From assembly GCA_010094045.1 (NCBI GenBank), contig ML986663.1, positions 62,001 through 126,000 on the forward strand: a stretch of DNA of 64,000 bases, in the 5' to 3' direction. This DNA is from Lojkania enalia (taxonomy: Eukaryota > Ascomycota > Dothideomycetes > Pleosporales). A program made the position numbers and the translations under genes. Below the pieces are notes generated by a model. It worked only from the letters and a program-made list of their open reading frames with translations, did not search any database and had not been told where the DNA came from. Of this stretch, positions 1 to 11,036 are shown piece after piece; within the stretch, counting starts at the first letter, position 1; each line of letters begins with the position of its first letter.

Positions 1-84
1 AACACCGCATACTCTCCGGCCAGTACGCCTTAATGCATCCATCTCTCATATTATCCAACCAATAAGCCTAATCGCACCCATTCC

Positions 85-689
85 TCATGATTTTGATTTG
101 CCGTCGCCCTCAAACATCCACCGATCGTGCTCCAGACTTATCACCTTCCTCTCCAGATTTGCTTGCAGCGCTGCCTTAATCTCGTTCATAAGCCCTGTAT
201 AGATTAACTTAGTACATCTAGGCCAAGGGTAAAATGATATACACGCACCTGCAGTATCCCAATGCTCATTCCTCTTCCCATACAACGCGATCATCTGGTA
301 CTCATGCTCTGTATTACATCCGTCAGCAACCGCATTCAGAGTCATATTAAAAACCAAACTCTTGTGTGTTCCAAATTACCCATAGATTGAAAAACCGCCT
401 CTTCCACTTCATCCAAGAACTTGGACGTACCAGCCTCATCATCCATCTCGCCTCCCGGCCGAGTAGCACCGGCCTTCAAGCTGACCGTCGGCGCTGCTAT
501 GGCATAGTTGCCAGAGCTATCGCGTTCGACAAGTCCATCTTTCGGGTCTGCTTCTTCGGCCGATATGTGCATAGAGGATGAGGGGAGTTGAGCACCGAGA
601 TGCGAGTTGGGGCGTCTAGACGGCGCGTTGAAGATGTTGCGACGCGAAGCCGGATTCGGATTGCGCGCTGGTGGACGGCGTATGTCCAT
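85..689 (-). CDS. Hypothetical two-exon protein, 177 aa
   Basis: Exon 1 is 689-380 and exon 2 is 308-85. The 71-nt intron starts GTAATT, carries a CTGAC branch point and ends ACAG, and joining it gives an uninterrupted 177-residue frame. The first ~100 residues are basic and then Ser/Pro/Asp-rich, probably disordered. The C-terminal ~75 residues look folded, with aromatic and Cys-containing stretches (HWDTAGACISFYPWPRC) and a helical end (MNEIKAALQANLERK). I do not recognise the family. Unspliced, the frame would stop soon after the junction, so the intron is well motivated. It is transcribed away from RAI1, with about 440 bp between the two starts. The function is unknown. Confidence 0.55.
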
Positions 690-1127
690 TTTCGGAAAGT
701 GATTGTCTCGATTTGGGAGGTTTTAGCAGGCTGGAAATCCCAGTTGATAGGTCTTTTGTTGAAATGGGGAGTAATAGTGGTGAACCAAGTTGGGATGGTT
801 TGTTTAGTGTTTTGTGCTATCAGTATGTATGACCCGCCGTAATTAAGGTACCAAAGCTTTCGCGGGGTGTCCGGAGCTCCGCACAAGCCTCCGCGATTGT
901 TACTTTACCATCGACCTTCAGCCTTCCCAATACAGAATACAAGTGCATGACCATAGTTAGCGCATAATATAGCTGCCTTTTAATGCAAAATTCCCTTCGG
1001 TCATTCGCCGTCGTTGTCTTGATCGCACCTCTTCAACTGCCTCTTACCGAGCAAACCGCTACGGTGACAGTCCAATCACCATTGAACAAGCCGGCAGTCT
1101 CCCGTGTAACTGCTAAGTGTACCCATA

Positions 1128-2559
1128 ATGTCCCAGTCGAACCCTGATTCCGAAAAAATTCCCAGCGCGCATCTTCTAACTCCTCATTCTTCATCTGCTG
1201 CGAAACGGGCCATGCCGGACCAACCCCAACCATTACCGATGAAGAGACAGAAACTGGAGGAAGAGGGCATTAGACCCCCTCTTCCTACCCTGAATACCAA
1301 TTCCAATTTTACCCCCACTCATATGGCTCAGCCTATCCGCTTCACGATACAACCCCTTCATCGCTTCCAAGGCGCGTCCGCAAGCATCAAACGTCCACGC
1401 GAAATAGCGCACTTCTCCTATGATGACAACCACGTTTACAAGGAGGATGAGTCAGGGATACAATACTTCTACAACCCCCAAATCGGCGCAGACCTCCGGG
1501 ATGGCTTCAATACTTTCAGGCATTACGAAGACAAAGAAGATCCGCATCTGGACAGCTTGCTGAAGACGCTCATCAGCAAGGAGAAGAGGGAAGGCGAGAG
1601 AGTCCAGGCCGATTTTGTGACCTGGCGGGGGATGATGACAAAGGTACATCTCAAGACGTGTTTAATTGCAGTTCATGGTCGTATTAGCACACAAATACCC
1701 CTAGCTAATGCGAGATCAGATCATGACAGCTCCATTCGACATGTTTGCCTCATTTGACATGTTCGCGACCCTTCACCAAGGCACGATATACATCGAAGAG
1801 GACTTCCAAGCCAAAGCGGCTGACCACGCCGCGCAGTCGAATACCCAAACCCGTAATTCAAGACCGAACTACCTCCCTTCGCACGAGATGATGACCTACT
1901 GGGGTTACAAATTCGAAACCCTTTCCCTCTTGCCTGACACACCGCCGAAAACCACCCGCGCATTCATTGAAAACCGAACAAAAGCAGTGGTATCGAACCA
2001 TGCGCAGCATTGCTCCATCGTACGCACAGCGTTCGGTTCGCACTCGTTGGTCCTTGGTGGTGAAGTGGATGGCCTGTGGGAGCCAAAACCATCTAATCCC
2101 GATGCGCCGATCCCATGGGTTGAGCTCAAGACGTCAGAGGAACTCGGTCAATACCCCTCAGAGCGGGACATACTCAAGTATGAGCGCAAGCTACTAAAGT
2201 TCTGGGCGCAGTCATTTCTCCTTGGCGTATCGAAAGTCATTGTTGGGTTTCGGACCAAACACGGCATCTTGAGGACGATTGATGTTTATGAAACGAATCA
2301 AATTCCGGGAATGGTGCGGAGAGGTACAAGATGTTGGGACGGGAATACGTGCATCAATTTCACGACAGCGTTCTTGGATCATCTGAAGAGGACGATTACT
2401 GAGGAAGGCGTCTACAAAATATTGCTGAGGAAGAAGAGTGGGGTTATTGAAGTAATCAAGATTAAGGATGATAGCACAGGAAGAATATTAAGCAAGGAGT
2501 TTCTGGAGTGGAGAGAGAAGATAGAAGGTAGCAAGGAGGAGATTGGTGTAACTAAATGA
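1128..2559 (+). CDS. RAI1: RAI1/DXO-family decapping nuclease (Rat1-interacting protein)
   Basis: Exons 1128-1643 and 1720-2559 join in phase 0 to give 451 aa. The intron is GTACAT...CAG with a GCTAATG branch region. Family hallmarks are present in order: TWRGMMTK followed by IMTAPFD across the splice, GEVDG (acidic metal ligands, near residue 286), WVELKTS, and KFWAQSFLLG. These are the RAI1/DXO active-site motifs. Family members remove incomplete or non-canonical 5' caps from RNA, and in fungi they stabilise the nuclear 5'-3' exonuclease Rat1. The catalytic residues look intact. The first ~65 residues are Ser/Pro-rich and poorly constrained; in-frame Met codons at 1212 or 1323 (just before QPIRFTI) could be the true start. 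Confidence 0.93.
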
Positions 2560-3097
2560 TGGGACAGAGTACTAAGGCGGAAAATTTATCCTCCTAACGC
2601 AATAATAAAAAAGCAATACCCTCTTGCTTAGTCGCAAAATTTTCGTCACTGGTAAGTTGCAGAAAACATACGTCACATGCTTAGGTTACCGTGTGATGTC
2701 AGTGAATATTTTCATATTGTTCTCTTTAACTCCCCCGGAGTATTTCATTCTCGAGCCCTCTCTCTATGGCAAGATCCTGGCTGTATCAATCGAGTCTCGT
2801 GATCGTACCACTCTACAACACTCTATGGGAGGTATAAAAATGTTATCGGTAGAGTTGTTTAAGGCCAAATGACATCAAGGAGGATTGTGAGTTGCTCTCG
2901 TCAATAACCTAGTAGTAACCAGATAGTCGTTACACAAACGACATCGAAACAGAATTTTCATAACAATAGCAAGCAGCCAGAACAAAGCGACTCTAGCTCA
3001 CCAAACTACTTCCTCCGCTCTTCGAACGTCACATCTCTTGACCACGCTCCCATCGACAGTTTTAAGCAAGCACTTTGGATCTCCAATTTATTTTATA
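2560..3097. other. Intergenic region between RAI1 and the FAD oxidoreductase
   Basis: About 540 bp of AT-rich sequence. It must hold the RAI1 3' end and the promoter of the downstream gene. I see no convincing ORF, RNA gene or repeat. Confidence 0.5.
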
Positions 3098-4666
3098 ATG
3101 GCACCATACACTCTTGCTGACCACAGCGCCACCGTCAAAGCACTCTCCGTAGAAGTCTCAGCCTTCCACACCTCCAAAACGCCCTTCCGTATCAATCATG
3201 GAAGTACGAACAGTACTCGCGTTCGCGCAGCAGGGACACCAACCCTGAACATCGGCCACCTAAACCATATACTCTCCATTTCTCCAGAGTCCGAGACGGC
3301 TATTGTGGAGCCAAATGTGCCTCTCGACGCCCTCGTTGCGGCGACGCTGCCCCAAGGCTTCATTCCGCTTGTGGTCATGGAATTCCCTGGAATCACTGTT
3401 GGCGGCGGTTTCTCCGGCGCAAGCGGAGAGTCAAGTAGTTGGCGAGAAGGGCTATTCGACTGCACCATCACCGAAATCGAAGTTATCTTGGGCAACGGTG
3501 AAATCGTCAAAGCCGTTAAAGGCGGCCTAAATAACGATCTCTTCGACATGGCGCGCTGCAGTCTCGGAACGCTAGGTGTCGTCACGCTTCTGACAATCAA
3601 GTTGAGAGACGCGAGGCCGTACGTTGAAGTCACATATCAGCACGCAAACAGTATCCCGGACGTGCTCAAACAGATCTCCAAAATCTGCGAGGACAACTAC
3701 ACCAAGAGCAAAGAAGCCGGCCAGGGATCTGCAGCAATTGACTTTGTCGAAGCCATCCAATACTCACCAGATCACGGCGCAGTCATCACCGGCCGCCTAG
3801 TATCCTGTCCCATCTCCCCGTCGTCACGAATCCAGCGCTTCGACCGCGGCTTCGACCCCTGGTTTTATCAGCACGCGAAATCGGTAACTTTGTCCAAATC
3901 TCACACCGAGCTGGTGCCCACATCATCCTACTTCTTCCGCTACGACCGCGGCGCTTTCTGGAGCGGCGAATCCTTCTTCAAATACCTCTCCCCGCTAGTC
4001 CCCAACAACGCCTTCACCCGCTGGCTCTGCGCCCCGACCCTCACCACCCGCGCAATCTACAAATCCATGCACGCATCCGGTGGCCCTGAAGCCAACATCG
4101 TGCAAGACCTCATTCTACCCTTCACCACCGCCCAACATTTCCTCGACTACGTGGCTGAGGAGCTGCAGATCTGGCCTATCTGGATCTGCCCTGTGCGCCA
4201 CAAAGCCGAAGATGTATGGGGCCACCCGGTCTGGCATCCACCTAACGCGACCACACACTCGACCGACGCCATCGACGCCACCGAGCCCTGGAAACGTAAG
4301 AAGGGAAATGGAAAGGATGATCTGACGCTGAATTTTGGTGTCTGGGGCGCTGGTCCTTCCAACCCAGATGAGTTCCGGCGGGTTAACCGACGCATGGAAG
4401 ACAAGCTGCGCGAACTGCATGGTATGAAAGTGCTCTATGCACATTCTTTCTACTCGGAAGACGAGTTTTGGGGGCTGTATGATAAAACGCAGTATGAGCG
4501 GGCGAGGAAAAAGTGGCATGCAGATGCGCTTCCGAGCGTGTGGCAGAAGATTAAGAGGAATGAGGTTAAGAAGGGGGATCCTACATTTGCGCAGAGGATG
4601 CTGTATGCGATTTTGTCGATTTGGCCACTTGGAGGCATCCTGGTGGCAATATGGGCGGCATTGTAG
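3098..4666 (+). CDS. FAD-linked oxidoreductase, delta(24)-sterol reductase (DHCR24/DIMINUTO)-like
   Basis: A single exon of 522 aa. I chose the ATG at 3098 (MAPYTLADH, A at -3) over the frame's first ATG at 3038, because the extra 20 residues do not look like the family. The N-terminal half is a PCMH-type FAD-binding domain: NHGSTNSTR, then FPGITVGGGFSGASGESSSW, then the ILGNGE and SLGTLGVVT segments. The C-terminal half (pyIFPI-like region, WPIWICPVRHK, LNFGVWG) matches the DHCR24 family in layout and length (~516 aa in animals). Family enzymes reduce the sterol side-chain double bond using FAD and NADPH at ER membranes. A hydrophobic C-terminus (ILSIWPLGGILVAIWAAL) could be a membrane anchor. 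The substrate in fungi is uncertain; it may not be a C24 sterol. Confidence 0.85.
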   Translation: MAPYTLADHSATVKALSVEVSAFHTSKTPFRINHGSTNSTRVRAAGTPTLNIGHLNHILSISPESETAIVEPNVPLDALVAATLPQGFIPLVVMEFPGITVGGGFSGASGESSSWREGLFDCTITEIEVILGNGEIVKAVKGGLNNDLFDMARCSLGTLGVVTLLTIKLRDARPYVEVTYQHANSIPDVLKQISKICEDNYTKSKEAGQGSAAIDFVEAIQYSPDHGAVITGRLVSCPISPSSRIQRFDRGFDPWFYQHAKSVTLSKSHTELVPTSSYFFRYDRGAFWSGESFFKYLSPLVPNNAFTRWLCAPTLTTRAIYKSMHASGGPEANIVQDLILPFTTAQHFLDYVAEELQIWPIWICPVRHKAEDVWGHPVWHPPNATTHSTDAIDATEPWKRKKGNGKDDLTLNFGVWGAGPSNPDEFRRVNRRMEDKLRELHGMKVLYAHSFYSEDEFWGLYDKTQYERARKKWHADALPSVWQKIKRNEVKKGDPTFAQRMLYAILSIWPLGGILVAIWAAL

Positions 4667-5003
4667 TCAGGAGGAACATGTGGAGAAGGGAGGGGTTGAG
4701 GGCTGAGAAGGAAAGTGTTGTTTGCTGGCAGATTAAAACTTTCAATGGATGTGATTGATACGAATTGCGTGAAATAATGTAGTAGAGAAACTCCATGCTT
4801 GTCTTGGAGTAAAATTCGTCTCGAACTCGTCAATGCTATTCCGAAGTATATATTAAATGCAAAACACGGGTATAATGCATCAAGAAAATGAGGATGCAGT
4901 TCATTTGACCGTCAGGTATACATCGGCCTACCACGGCACTTCCTCGTGGTCGGCTAAGATAGACCGGAATGAACTGTGGAGCATTTACATCGAAGAACAA
5001 TTC
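4667..5003. other. Convergent intergenic region
   Basis: About 340 bp between the ends of the FAD oxidoreductase (+) and SEC15 (-). It presumably holds both 3' UTRs. Nothing else is visible. Confidence 0.5.
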
Positions 5004-7713
5004 TCACCTGTTCAAACCAAACCTTGTCCCAAGAGATGCAAACCTATCAGCCGGTTTCGTCGGGCTCTGTGCCGCAACAGCCGCACCGTCAGCAACCTTC
5101 TCAATCAAGATTGCACCTTTCATACTATCGACCTTGCCATACTTCTTGTTTCGCTGTGCAACATCGAAGAACTCATCGGAGTTATCGGTGCCCATGAGAG
5201 CAACTGTTTGCATTAATTCATCCAGATTCTCCATTAAGATGGGGTTGTTGAGGCCTTCGACGAATGATGAAAGGAAGGCCGTATCCGTGGCAAGAGACTG
5301 CACAGCGGCTGGTGTGATTCGTTTCACAGACTCATCCAGAGTAAGATCCTAGCCGCAAGTTAGACACCTCAAGAAATCTAAAAGTTGAGGGCAAAATAGT
5401 TCTTACCAGAATAGCGGTTGACGCATGACTGAGTGCATCGAAGTAGATGAACTCCTTAATCTCTTTAGGTAAGGCAAGAAGGATGGAGTTCATAATATTC
5501 GAAAGATAGCGAGTAAGTTCCTGAATATAGTTGCTGGGCTCGTTACTTGGCTTGTACGCCATCCTGTGCATTCCCAATCAGCGCGAGCTTATCTTCATAG
5601 CTCGTGGAAAAACTCACCAGTCGTAGTCCGCAGTGTCAACAAGATCATCAATTTTCGAGTTTACAAGCTCGAAGATACGATTCTCGGCAGTCTTTTTCGC
5701 ATCTTTGAACTGCTGGGTCGCCTTCAACTCAATTGGTCCGGTCGCAGCAGGCGATGATCGGGCCTGAAATAGTAGTTCTTGGAGCTCTAAACAAGCCGTC
5801 TCGAAGTGCTCAAGATTAGTCAAAATCTGGACAATTTGGCCGGGATACTGAGAGCTCAGACGGTCTAGCAATGACTGGCAGACCTTTTCACATAGGAGAT
5901 CATCCAAAGACTATAGCAATAAGTTCCTCAGTATGCGCATTTAATTGGATGGGAGCTGATTGATACGAAGGGCGTAAATTTTGCTTACACTTCGGAGCGT
6001 CTCGTCTATTACAGTTGATCGCTGAAAGTAATCGTCTGAAAACAAATATATCTGATTCAGAAAATTCCGGATATCAATGCAACAGAGCGGATACATTTGC
6101 GAGAATGGAAGGACACATGGAAAACTTCGGGGAACGTCAGCAAAGACTTTGGGCCACGTTCGGTACTATACATACGTAAGTTCTTCGCGCTCTTTGTCCG
6201 GTGTATACCAACTGACGGTCACAACCTTATCATATTCCTCAATGCTATTAATGGGCATTGGCATATAATCATCAGTCGTTACAATTTCAAGGAAGTCATC
6301 GCTAAAGCGTTGTTTAAGAAGCTCGGAGTACTTCCCGAAGAGCGTAAGGAGCAAGCTATTCATCGCAGATACTGAATATCCCCATTTCTACGGTCGTTGT
6401 CAACATGATACCAGGGTGATTAAGGTAGCGACTTACCTCCATAGTTAGCATGAAGAGAGCAACGCGGCCCTTGATTTTCAGCAATAGCTCATCATTTTCT
6501 ACAGTTGGCAGGGCCTTCGTGATCAGGTTGATAGCACTCTGACACATGGAGTCCCACAGCTCATCGACCTGGAATGTCGTCAACTATGAATTCAAGCCAT
6601 CGCAAAGGGTCCCGACTTACGTCGGCTAGCGATCGAAGGTTATCTGTCTTCGACATGGTTGCTTTCTCGATTATTGCAAAACCAGCAAGACTTTCCAGTA
6701 AGCTACTGAGATCTCCACACTCGTCGTCTAGTAAATTCAGCGTATTAGGGATGAGCAGGTCCTTTTGTCTCCGACGATTCGAAGAATATTCTGATCGGAA
6801 GTAGTCACTCTTGCCTAGAGTTTGATGGATGTGCATGGCTTCGAATAGGGGGGTGAATTCGATGTTGATCTCAGCTTCCTCATTATTCAGGATATCAAAT
6901 TCGTCAGTCTCGTCTGCGACAAGCTCTAGGGGTGAATTCAGCTTGATTTTCTTGAACCGTTCGTCCCCTTCTGCTCTAGCTTGATTCCTCGAACGTCGGA
7001 CGTCCGTGTAGTAAAATGCGACCTCGCCAAGAAATTGCGATGATTCGCGAATTCGGAAGAGCCAGGTATTTAAGTCGGCCATGACCGCCTCCCCGATCAT
7101 CCTCTGTGTAGCGGGTACGGACTTTTCGATCATCTCCGCGATCTTGTACCTACTGACTTCCCTTAAGTGAATTGTCTGCAATTCGTCTAATGCACGCAAT
7201 GCAGCGTAGTGATTCTTTTTCTGCAGCAAGTCATGTACTTGGTTCGCGAGGCGAAGAACGTCTAGGCATGCATTGAGGGCTTTAGTCGCTTCATCGATAT
7301 TTTGACGAACTTTCCGAGAATCAACTAGTGCCTTCTTTTGCTCCGCAAGCTTTTCGATACTCTGTTGGATGGATTCGTTGAGCTCCAATATCTGAGTCGT
7401 CATGTCGACGGTTCCTTCCCTAACCTGAAGTAAAGAGTTGACAGAGCTGACAAACTCCTGGTGGTTGGCATTACATATCCTCTCGATCTCCTGGTTGCGG
7501 TCCACTGAAAACTGGTTGAAGGCGTTGACGAGCTGGCCAGAGTAGCCAGCATCTTTCATCACAGGAACCAGCTGTTCTATGTAGTCCGAATCCGAGTTAG
7601 ATTGCGATATCTGACAAAGCTCATAAGCTACTGTATTCCCACGTATTTGAGCCATGGTTTACCTGCTTGATCGCAAGCCAGAGGTCATCGCCGGGATCCA
7701 CGGCGGCCGGCAT
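5004..7713 (-). CDS. SEC15: Exocyst complex component Sec15
   Basis: Eight exons: 7713-7663, 7610-6621, 6568-6437, 6387-6176, 6124-5989, 5910-5618, 5563-5407 and 5348-5004. All splice sites are GT-AG, introns are 49-78 nt, and the sum is 2316 nt, or 771 aa. The first exon encodes only 17 residues (MPAAVDPGDDLWLAIKQ). Recognisable Sec15 stretches include DYIEQLVPVMKDAG at the N-terminus, LPFSQMYPLCCIDIRNFL, and SDEFFDVAQRNKKYG near the C-terminus. Sec15 is an exocyst subunit that links the Rab GTPase Sec4 on secretory vesicles to Sec10 and the rest of the complex, so it acts in polarised exocytosis at hyphal tips. Length matches fungal Sec15. The ATG at 7655 lies inside intron 1 and is not used. 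The gene is divergent from LYS9 across 380 bp. Confidence 0.95.
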
Positions 7714-8093
7714 TGCTAGTGCTGCGTATCGAATGCTGCAGAAGATATTGTAGATTTATTTACCAAATCGGTATATTTCCTTACGGAGTAGCTTATAGCT
7801 GTTTGTTGGAATGCAAGTGACTGACGTATTCGATGGACGATGAAACACGACGGCGTCCTGGACGTGAGATGTTGCATCGATAGACCGGAGTAACCTCGGT
7901 GCCCTCCGTTTTTGGCATAGCTTCGCGTGCCTCCGCTCTAGCCTCGCGGAGTGAGGGAGGGGCGAAGCGATGACGGAGCGGAATGGATTAACCCTACCAA
8001 ACTTTTCGAATCCGACTCGGAGTCAACAACAGAGCCTTATATACCCACCATTTCACGCTTGAATATTGTCAGGACAGCTGTGCAGTCTTCAAC
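7714..8093. promoter_or_regulatory. Bidirectional promoter region SEC15/LYS9
   Basis: 380 bp separate the SEC15 start (7713) and the proposed LYS9 start (8094). The segment includes a GC-rich stretch around 7900-7985 and an interrupted palindrome at 8011-8021 (reported separately). Assigning promoters here is inference from gene orientation. Confidence 0.5.
8011..8021. promoter_or_regulatory. Palindromic TCCGACTCGGA, possible zinc-cluster factor site upstream of LYS9
   Basis: The 11-mer TCCGACTCGGA is two inverted TCCGA half-sites around one central base, about 73 bp upstream of the proposed LYS9 ATG. Fungal Zn2Cys6 regulators bind paired CGG/CCG triplets. Yeast Lys14, which activates LYS genes, recognises a TCC(N3)GGA core; the spacing here is 5 rather than 3. 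Function is inference only. Confidence 0.25.
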
Positions 8094-9746
8094 ATGGATT
8101 CCATGATTCGTAAGTACCAGTTTTTGAATGAATTGGCGCATGGCTAACTTCGACTCGAAAAATTCACAACTACGCTCGGATCTTCCAAGTGAGTGCATAG
8201 GTCTCCATCTAATGTTGAGTCGAGTATCTAACAATATATAGGTCCGTGCTTTTGCTCGGGGCCGGTTTCGTGTATGTTCTACCCATCGGTCACACTGAGG
8301 GATCACCAATTAATAACAATTGAAGCACACGACCAACAGCGGAGATTCTTGGAAACTCTGGAGTTAAGGTCATTGTTGGTATGCTTTGTGTTCCTTGAAG
8401 ATCGAAGATTCGTTACGGTGGACTGACGCTCATTCAGCTTGTAGGACGCTTGAGAGGGCACAGGGCTTGGCCAAGGGCATCAAGAATGCCACGGCCATTA
8501 GCGTAAGAACGCACAGCTGTTTAATCGTCTTTGATCGTTGCTAAACTCAAACTAGCTTGATGTGAACGATGAAGCTGCTCTCGATGCTGAGGTCGAGAAG
8601 CATGCCCTCGTCATTAGCTTGATTCCCTACACATACCACGCTACCGTCATCAAGTCGGCGATCCGCAAGAAGAAGAATGTTGTCACTACCTCCTACGTCT
8701 CCCCAGCCATGATGGAGCTCGACGCTGCCGCAAAGGAAGCTGGCATAACCGTCATGAATGAGATTGGTCTTGACCCCGGAATTGACCATCTCTCTGCTGT
8801 CCTCACTATCGACGAAGTACACAGGGCTGGTGGCAAGATTCTCTCATTCCTCTCATACTGCGGTGGACTGCCCGCTCCTGAGAACTCAGACAACCCACTT
8901 GGATACAAGTTCTCTTGGAGCTCGCGCGGTGTGCTATTAGCGTTGAGGAATGCGGCCAAGTTCTATAGGGATGGCAAGGTTGTAGAGGTTGAGGGACCGG
9001 AGCTGATGGGCGAGGCTAGGCCTTACTTCATCTACCCCGGATACGCGTTTGTTGCCTACCCCAACCGTGACTCGACCCCATACCGTGAGCGCTACAACAT
9101 TCCCGAGGCTCAGACCATCATCCGAGGCACACTCCGTTACCAAGGCTTCCCAGAGTATATCAAGGCTCTTGTCGATATCGGCTTCCTCTCGGAGGAGTCC
9201 AAGGATTTCCTTGCTAAAGATTCTAAGCTTTCCTGGAGGGATGCTACTGCTAAGATCATTGGAACCACCAGTAGCAAAGAGGAAGACATTATCTGGGCCA
9301 TCAGCTCGAAGACAAAGTTCAAGGACACGGACGAGAAGAACCGCATCCTTGACGGCTTCCGGTGGATCGGTCTCTTTTCTGACAAGCAGATCACGCCCCG
9401 TGGAAATCCACTCGATACCCTTTGCGCAACACTTGAAGAGAAGATGCAATACGAGGAGGGTGAGCGCGACTTTGTTATGCTGCAGCACAAGTTCGAGATT
9501 GAGAACAAGGACGGAAGCAAGGAGACTCGAACATCCACTCTTGCCGAGTACGGTGACCCTAAGGGATATTCAGCGATGGCCAAATTAGTTGGCGTCCCGT
9601 GTGCAGTCGCTGTGCAGCAGGTACTTGATGGAACAATCAAGGAAAAGGGTATCCTGGCGCCAATGTCGCCAGAGATTTGCGCGCCATTGATGAAGACCCT
9701 AAATGAGAAGTACGGTATCGCCTTCAAAGAGAGGACGATTAAATAA
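8094..9746 (+). CDS. LYS9: Saccharopine dehydrogenase (NADP+, L-glutamate-forming), Lys9
   Basis: Confident exons are ?-8188, 8242-8271, 8326-8378, 8438-8502 and 8556-9746, all in phase. They encode the Rossmann start SVLLLGAGFV, then TRPTAEILGNSGVKVIV, ACRTLERA, and the large C-terminal exon with LISLIPYTYH-like (VISLIPYTYH), NEIGLDPGIDHLSA and the catalytic domain to FKERTIK. The enzyme makes saccharopine from aminoadipate semialdehyde and glutamate, the penultimate step of the fungal alpha-aminoadipate lysine pathway. Total length is about 450 aa, as in yeast (446). The extreme 5' end is unresolved. The likely start is ATG 8094 (MDSMI) with a GTAAGT donor at 8110, but no AG acceptor exists between the in-frame TAA near 8153 and the coding residues SSK at 8181-8188. 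Start and exon 1-2 junction are therefore uncertain. Confidence 0.92.
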
Positions 9747-10008
9747 GTGATGGATGAGTCTAAACGAAACAGGCGATGGCTATGACATAAAAAGATTGAG
9801 GGACTTTTCAATGACAATGTGTAGACAAAATAATCAATGATCACGAGCGTGCACCTTTTCGCAGCCAATAGCTTGCATGAAATTTACTTTCATGATATTT
9901 CGCTTCTGCATTAATACAGTGACAAGCAACTTCGTTACCACTCACTTGCTTTCAGGACATCAAATATCTCCTCGTGCCCGTATCTTCGAAAAGGGCGCTA
10001 AACAATGC

Positions 10009-11036
10009 TCAATCTAGCACCGGTGCGGGCGCTGGCCGATTAGATTCCCTTTTCTTAGCGCCGCCTCCCATGCCACCACCCATGAACATGCTCCCCAGCA
10101 TATCCATCATCGGGTTGCCTTGTCGAGGTATCCTGATTCCGAAGTACATCTCACCTATTTGGTCCAGCGCTTCGGCCCAATTCAAATCATTCAGGTGTGC
10201 TGCATAATGACTCTTTAACTGTCTATACAAGGCCGGATCGCCCCTCTCCACCGCCAACAATAATAGGCCCAAATAGTTCAACAGCGGTAGGCTGGGGTAT
10301 ACTCGCAAATCTGAGCTTGATGTCGAAACTTCTTGGACACCGAGATTCGATTTCTGGGATAAGCGCGACGTGTATATTAAGAAGAACTTATTCGCAGCCC
10401 GCAGGTTGCCAATCAGGAGGTATGGCAGGACGCCACGGGCAGCATAGAGGGGCGCGGTATGTGATTCGTCAGCGCTGTACCAGTCATACTCAAAATGTGC
10501 CAGTGTCTCCGGTGAATCCTTTGTGCCGAGGACAAGATGTCGTTCCGCATCATATGGTTCCAAGTCCTCCGCATATAGCGTGCCAGCGACATGGTGAATC
10601 TCCGGATCACCAGCCGGGTACTCGCCGAGCTTCGAGCTCCATACTAGCATCTCGTTGACGAATTTCTTCCGTGTCGGCTCGCCTTTTGGGAATGCGCGTA
10701 GTAGTGTTAGAAGCTTCCCTTTACTCCCAGAGTCCGGTTTTATCTCGCCCTTCGTGAAGACGTCGAGGAGGAAGATGCAGAGGTCGCCACCTGAGCCGCC
10801 CTGGCCGGCGGTGAGGAGGGACTGTGCGCCATGGAAGAGGATATTAGTTGCGGTGTCCCAATTCGATTGCTTGACGTAGCGGGCGGCGATTACGCGGAGT
10901 TGCTGGTGGGCTTCATAGTACTGGCCTTCTGCGATTCTGGGGCGAAACGGTTAGTGGACGCTTTGAGGCAGCGGGTAATGGGAGTCCAGTCATACTTCTG
11001 CTGCTGGCGCTGTATTGTCTTTTCTATCTTCGACAT
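10009..11036 (-). CDS. GET4: Get4 homologue (tail-anchored protein insertion factor)
   Basis: Exon 1 is 11036-10996 (MSKIEKTIQRQQQ plus two bases) and exon 2 is 10936-10009. The 59-nt intron GTATGA...CCAG has a CTAACC branch point. The total is 322 aa, typical of fungal Get4. The N-terminus reads into KIAEGQYYEAHQQLRVIAAR, the classic start of the Get4 alpha-solenoid. NILFHGAQ-type repeats and LLIGNLRAANKFF follow. Get4 with Get5 bridges Sgt2 and the Get3 ATPase, handing tail-anchored membrane proteins to the ER insertase; it acts in the cytosol. The C-terminal ~30 residues are Gly/Met-rich (FMGGGMGGGAKK) and probably disordered. The gene converges on LYS9, with about 260 bp between their stops. 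Confidence 0.92.

Noticed and set aside
497..886. 129-codon minus-strand ORF overlapping the first gene
   Set aside because: Different frame from the spliced 177-aa model and lower protein character. I judge it a shadow or part of the 5' leader.
6561..7655. SEC15 starting at the ATG at 7655 (MAQIRGNTV)
   Set aside because: That ATG lies in intron 1. The upstream 17-codon exon joins in frame and replaces those residues.
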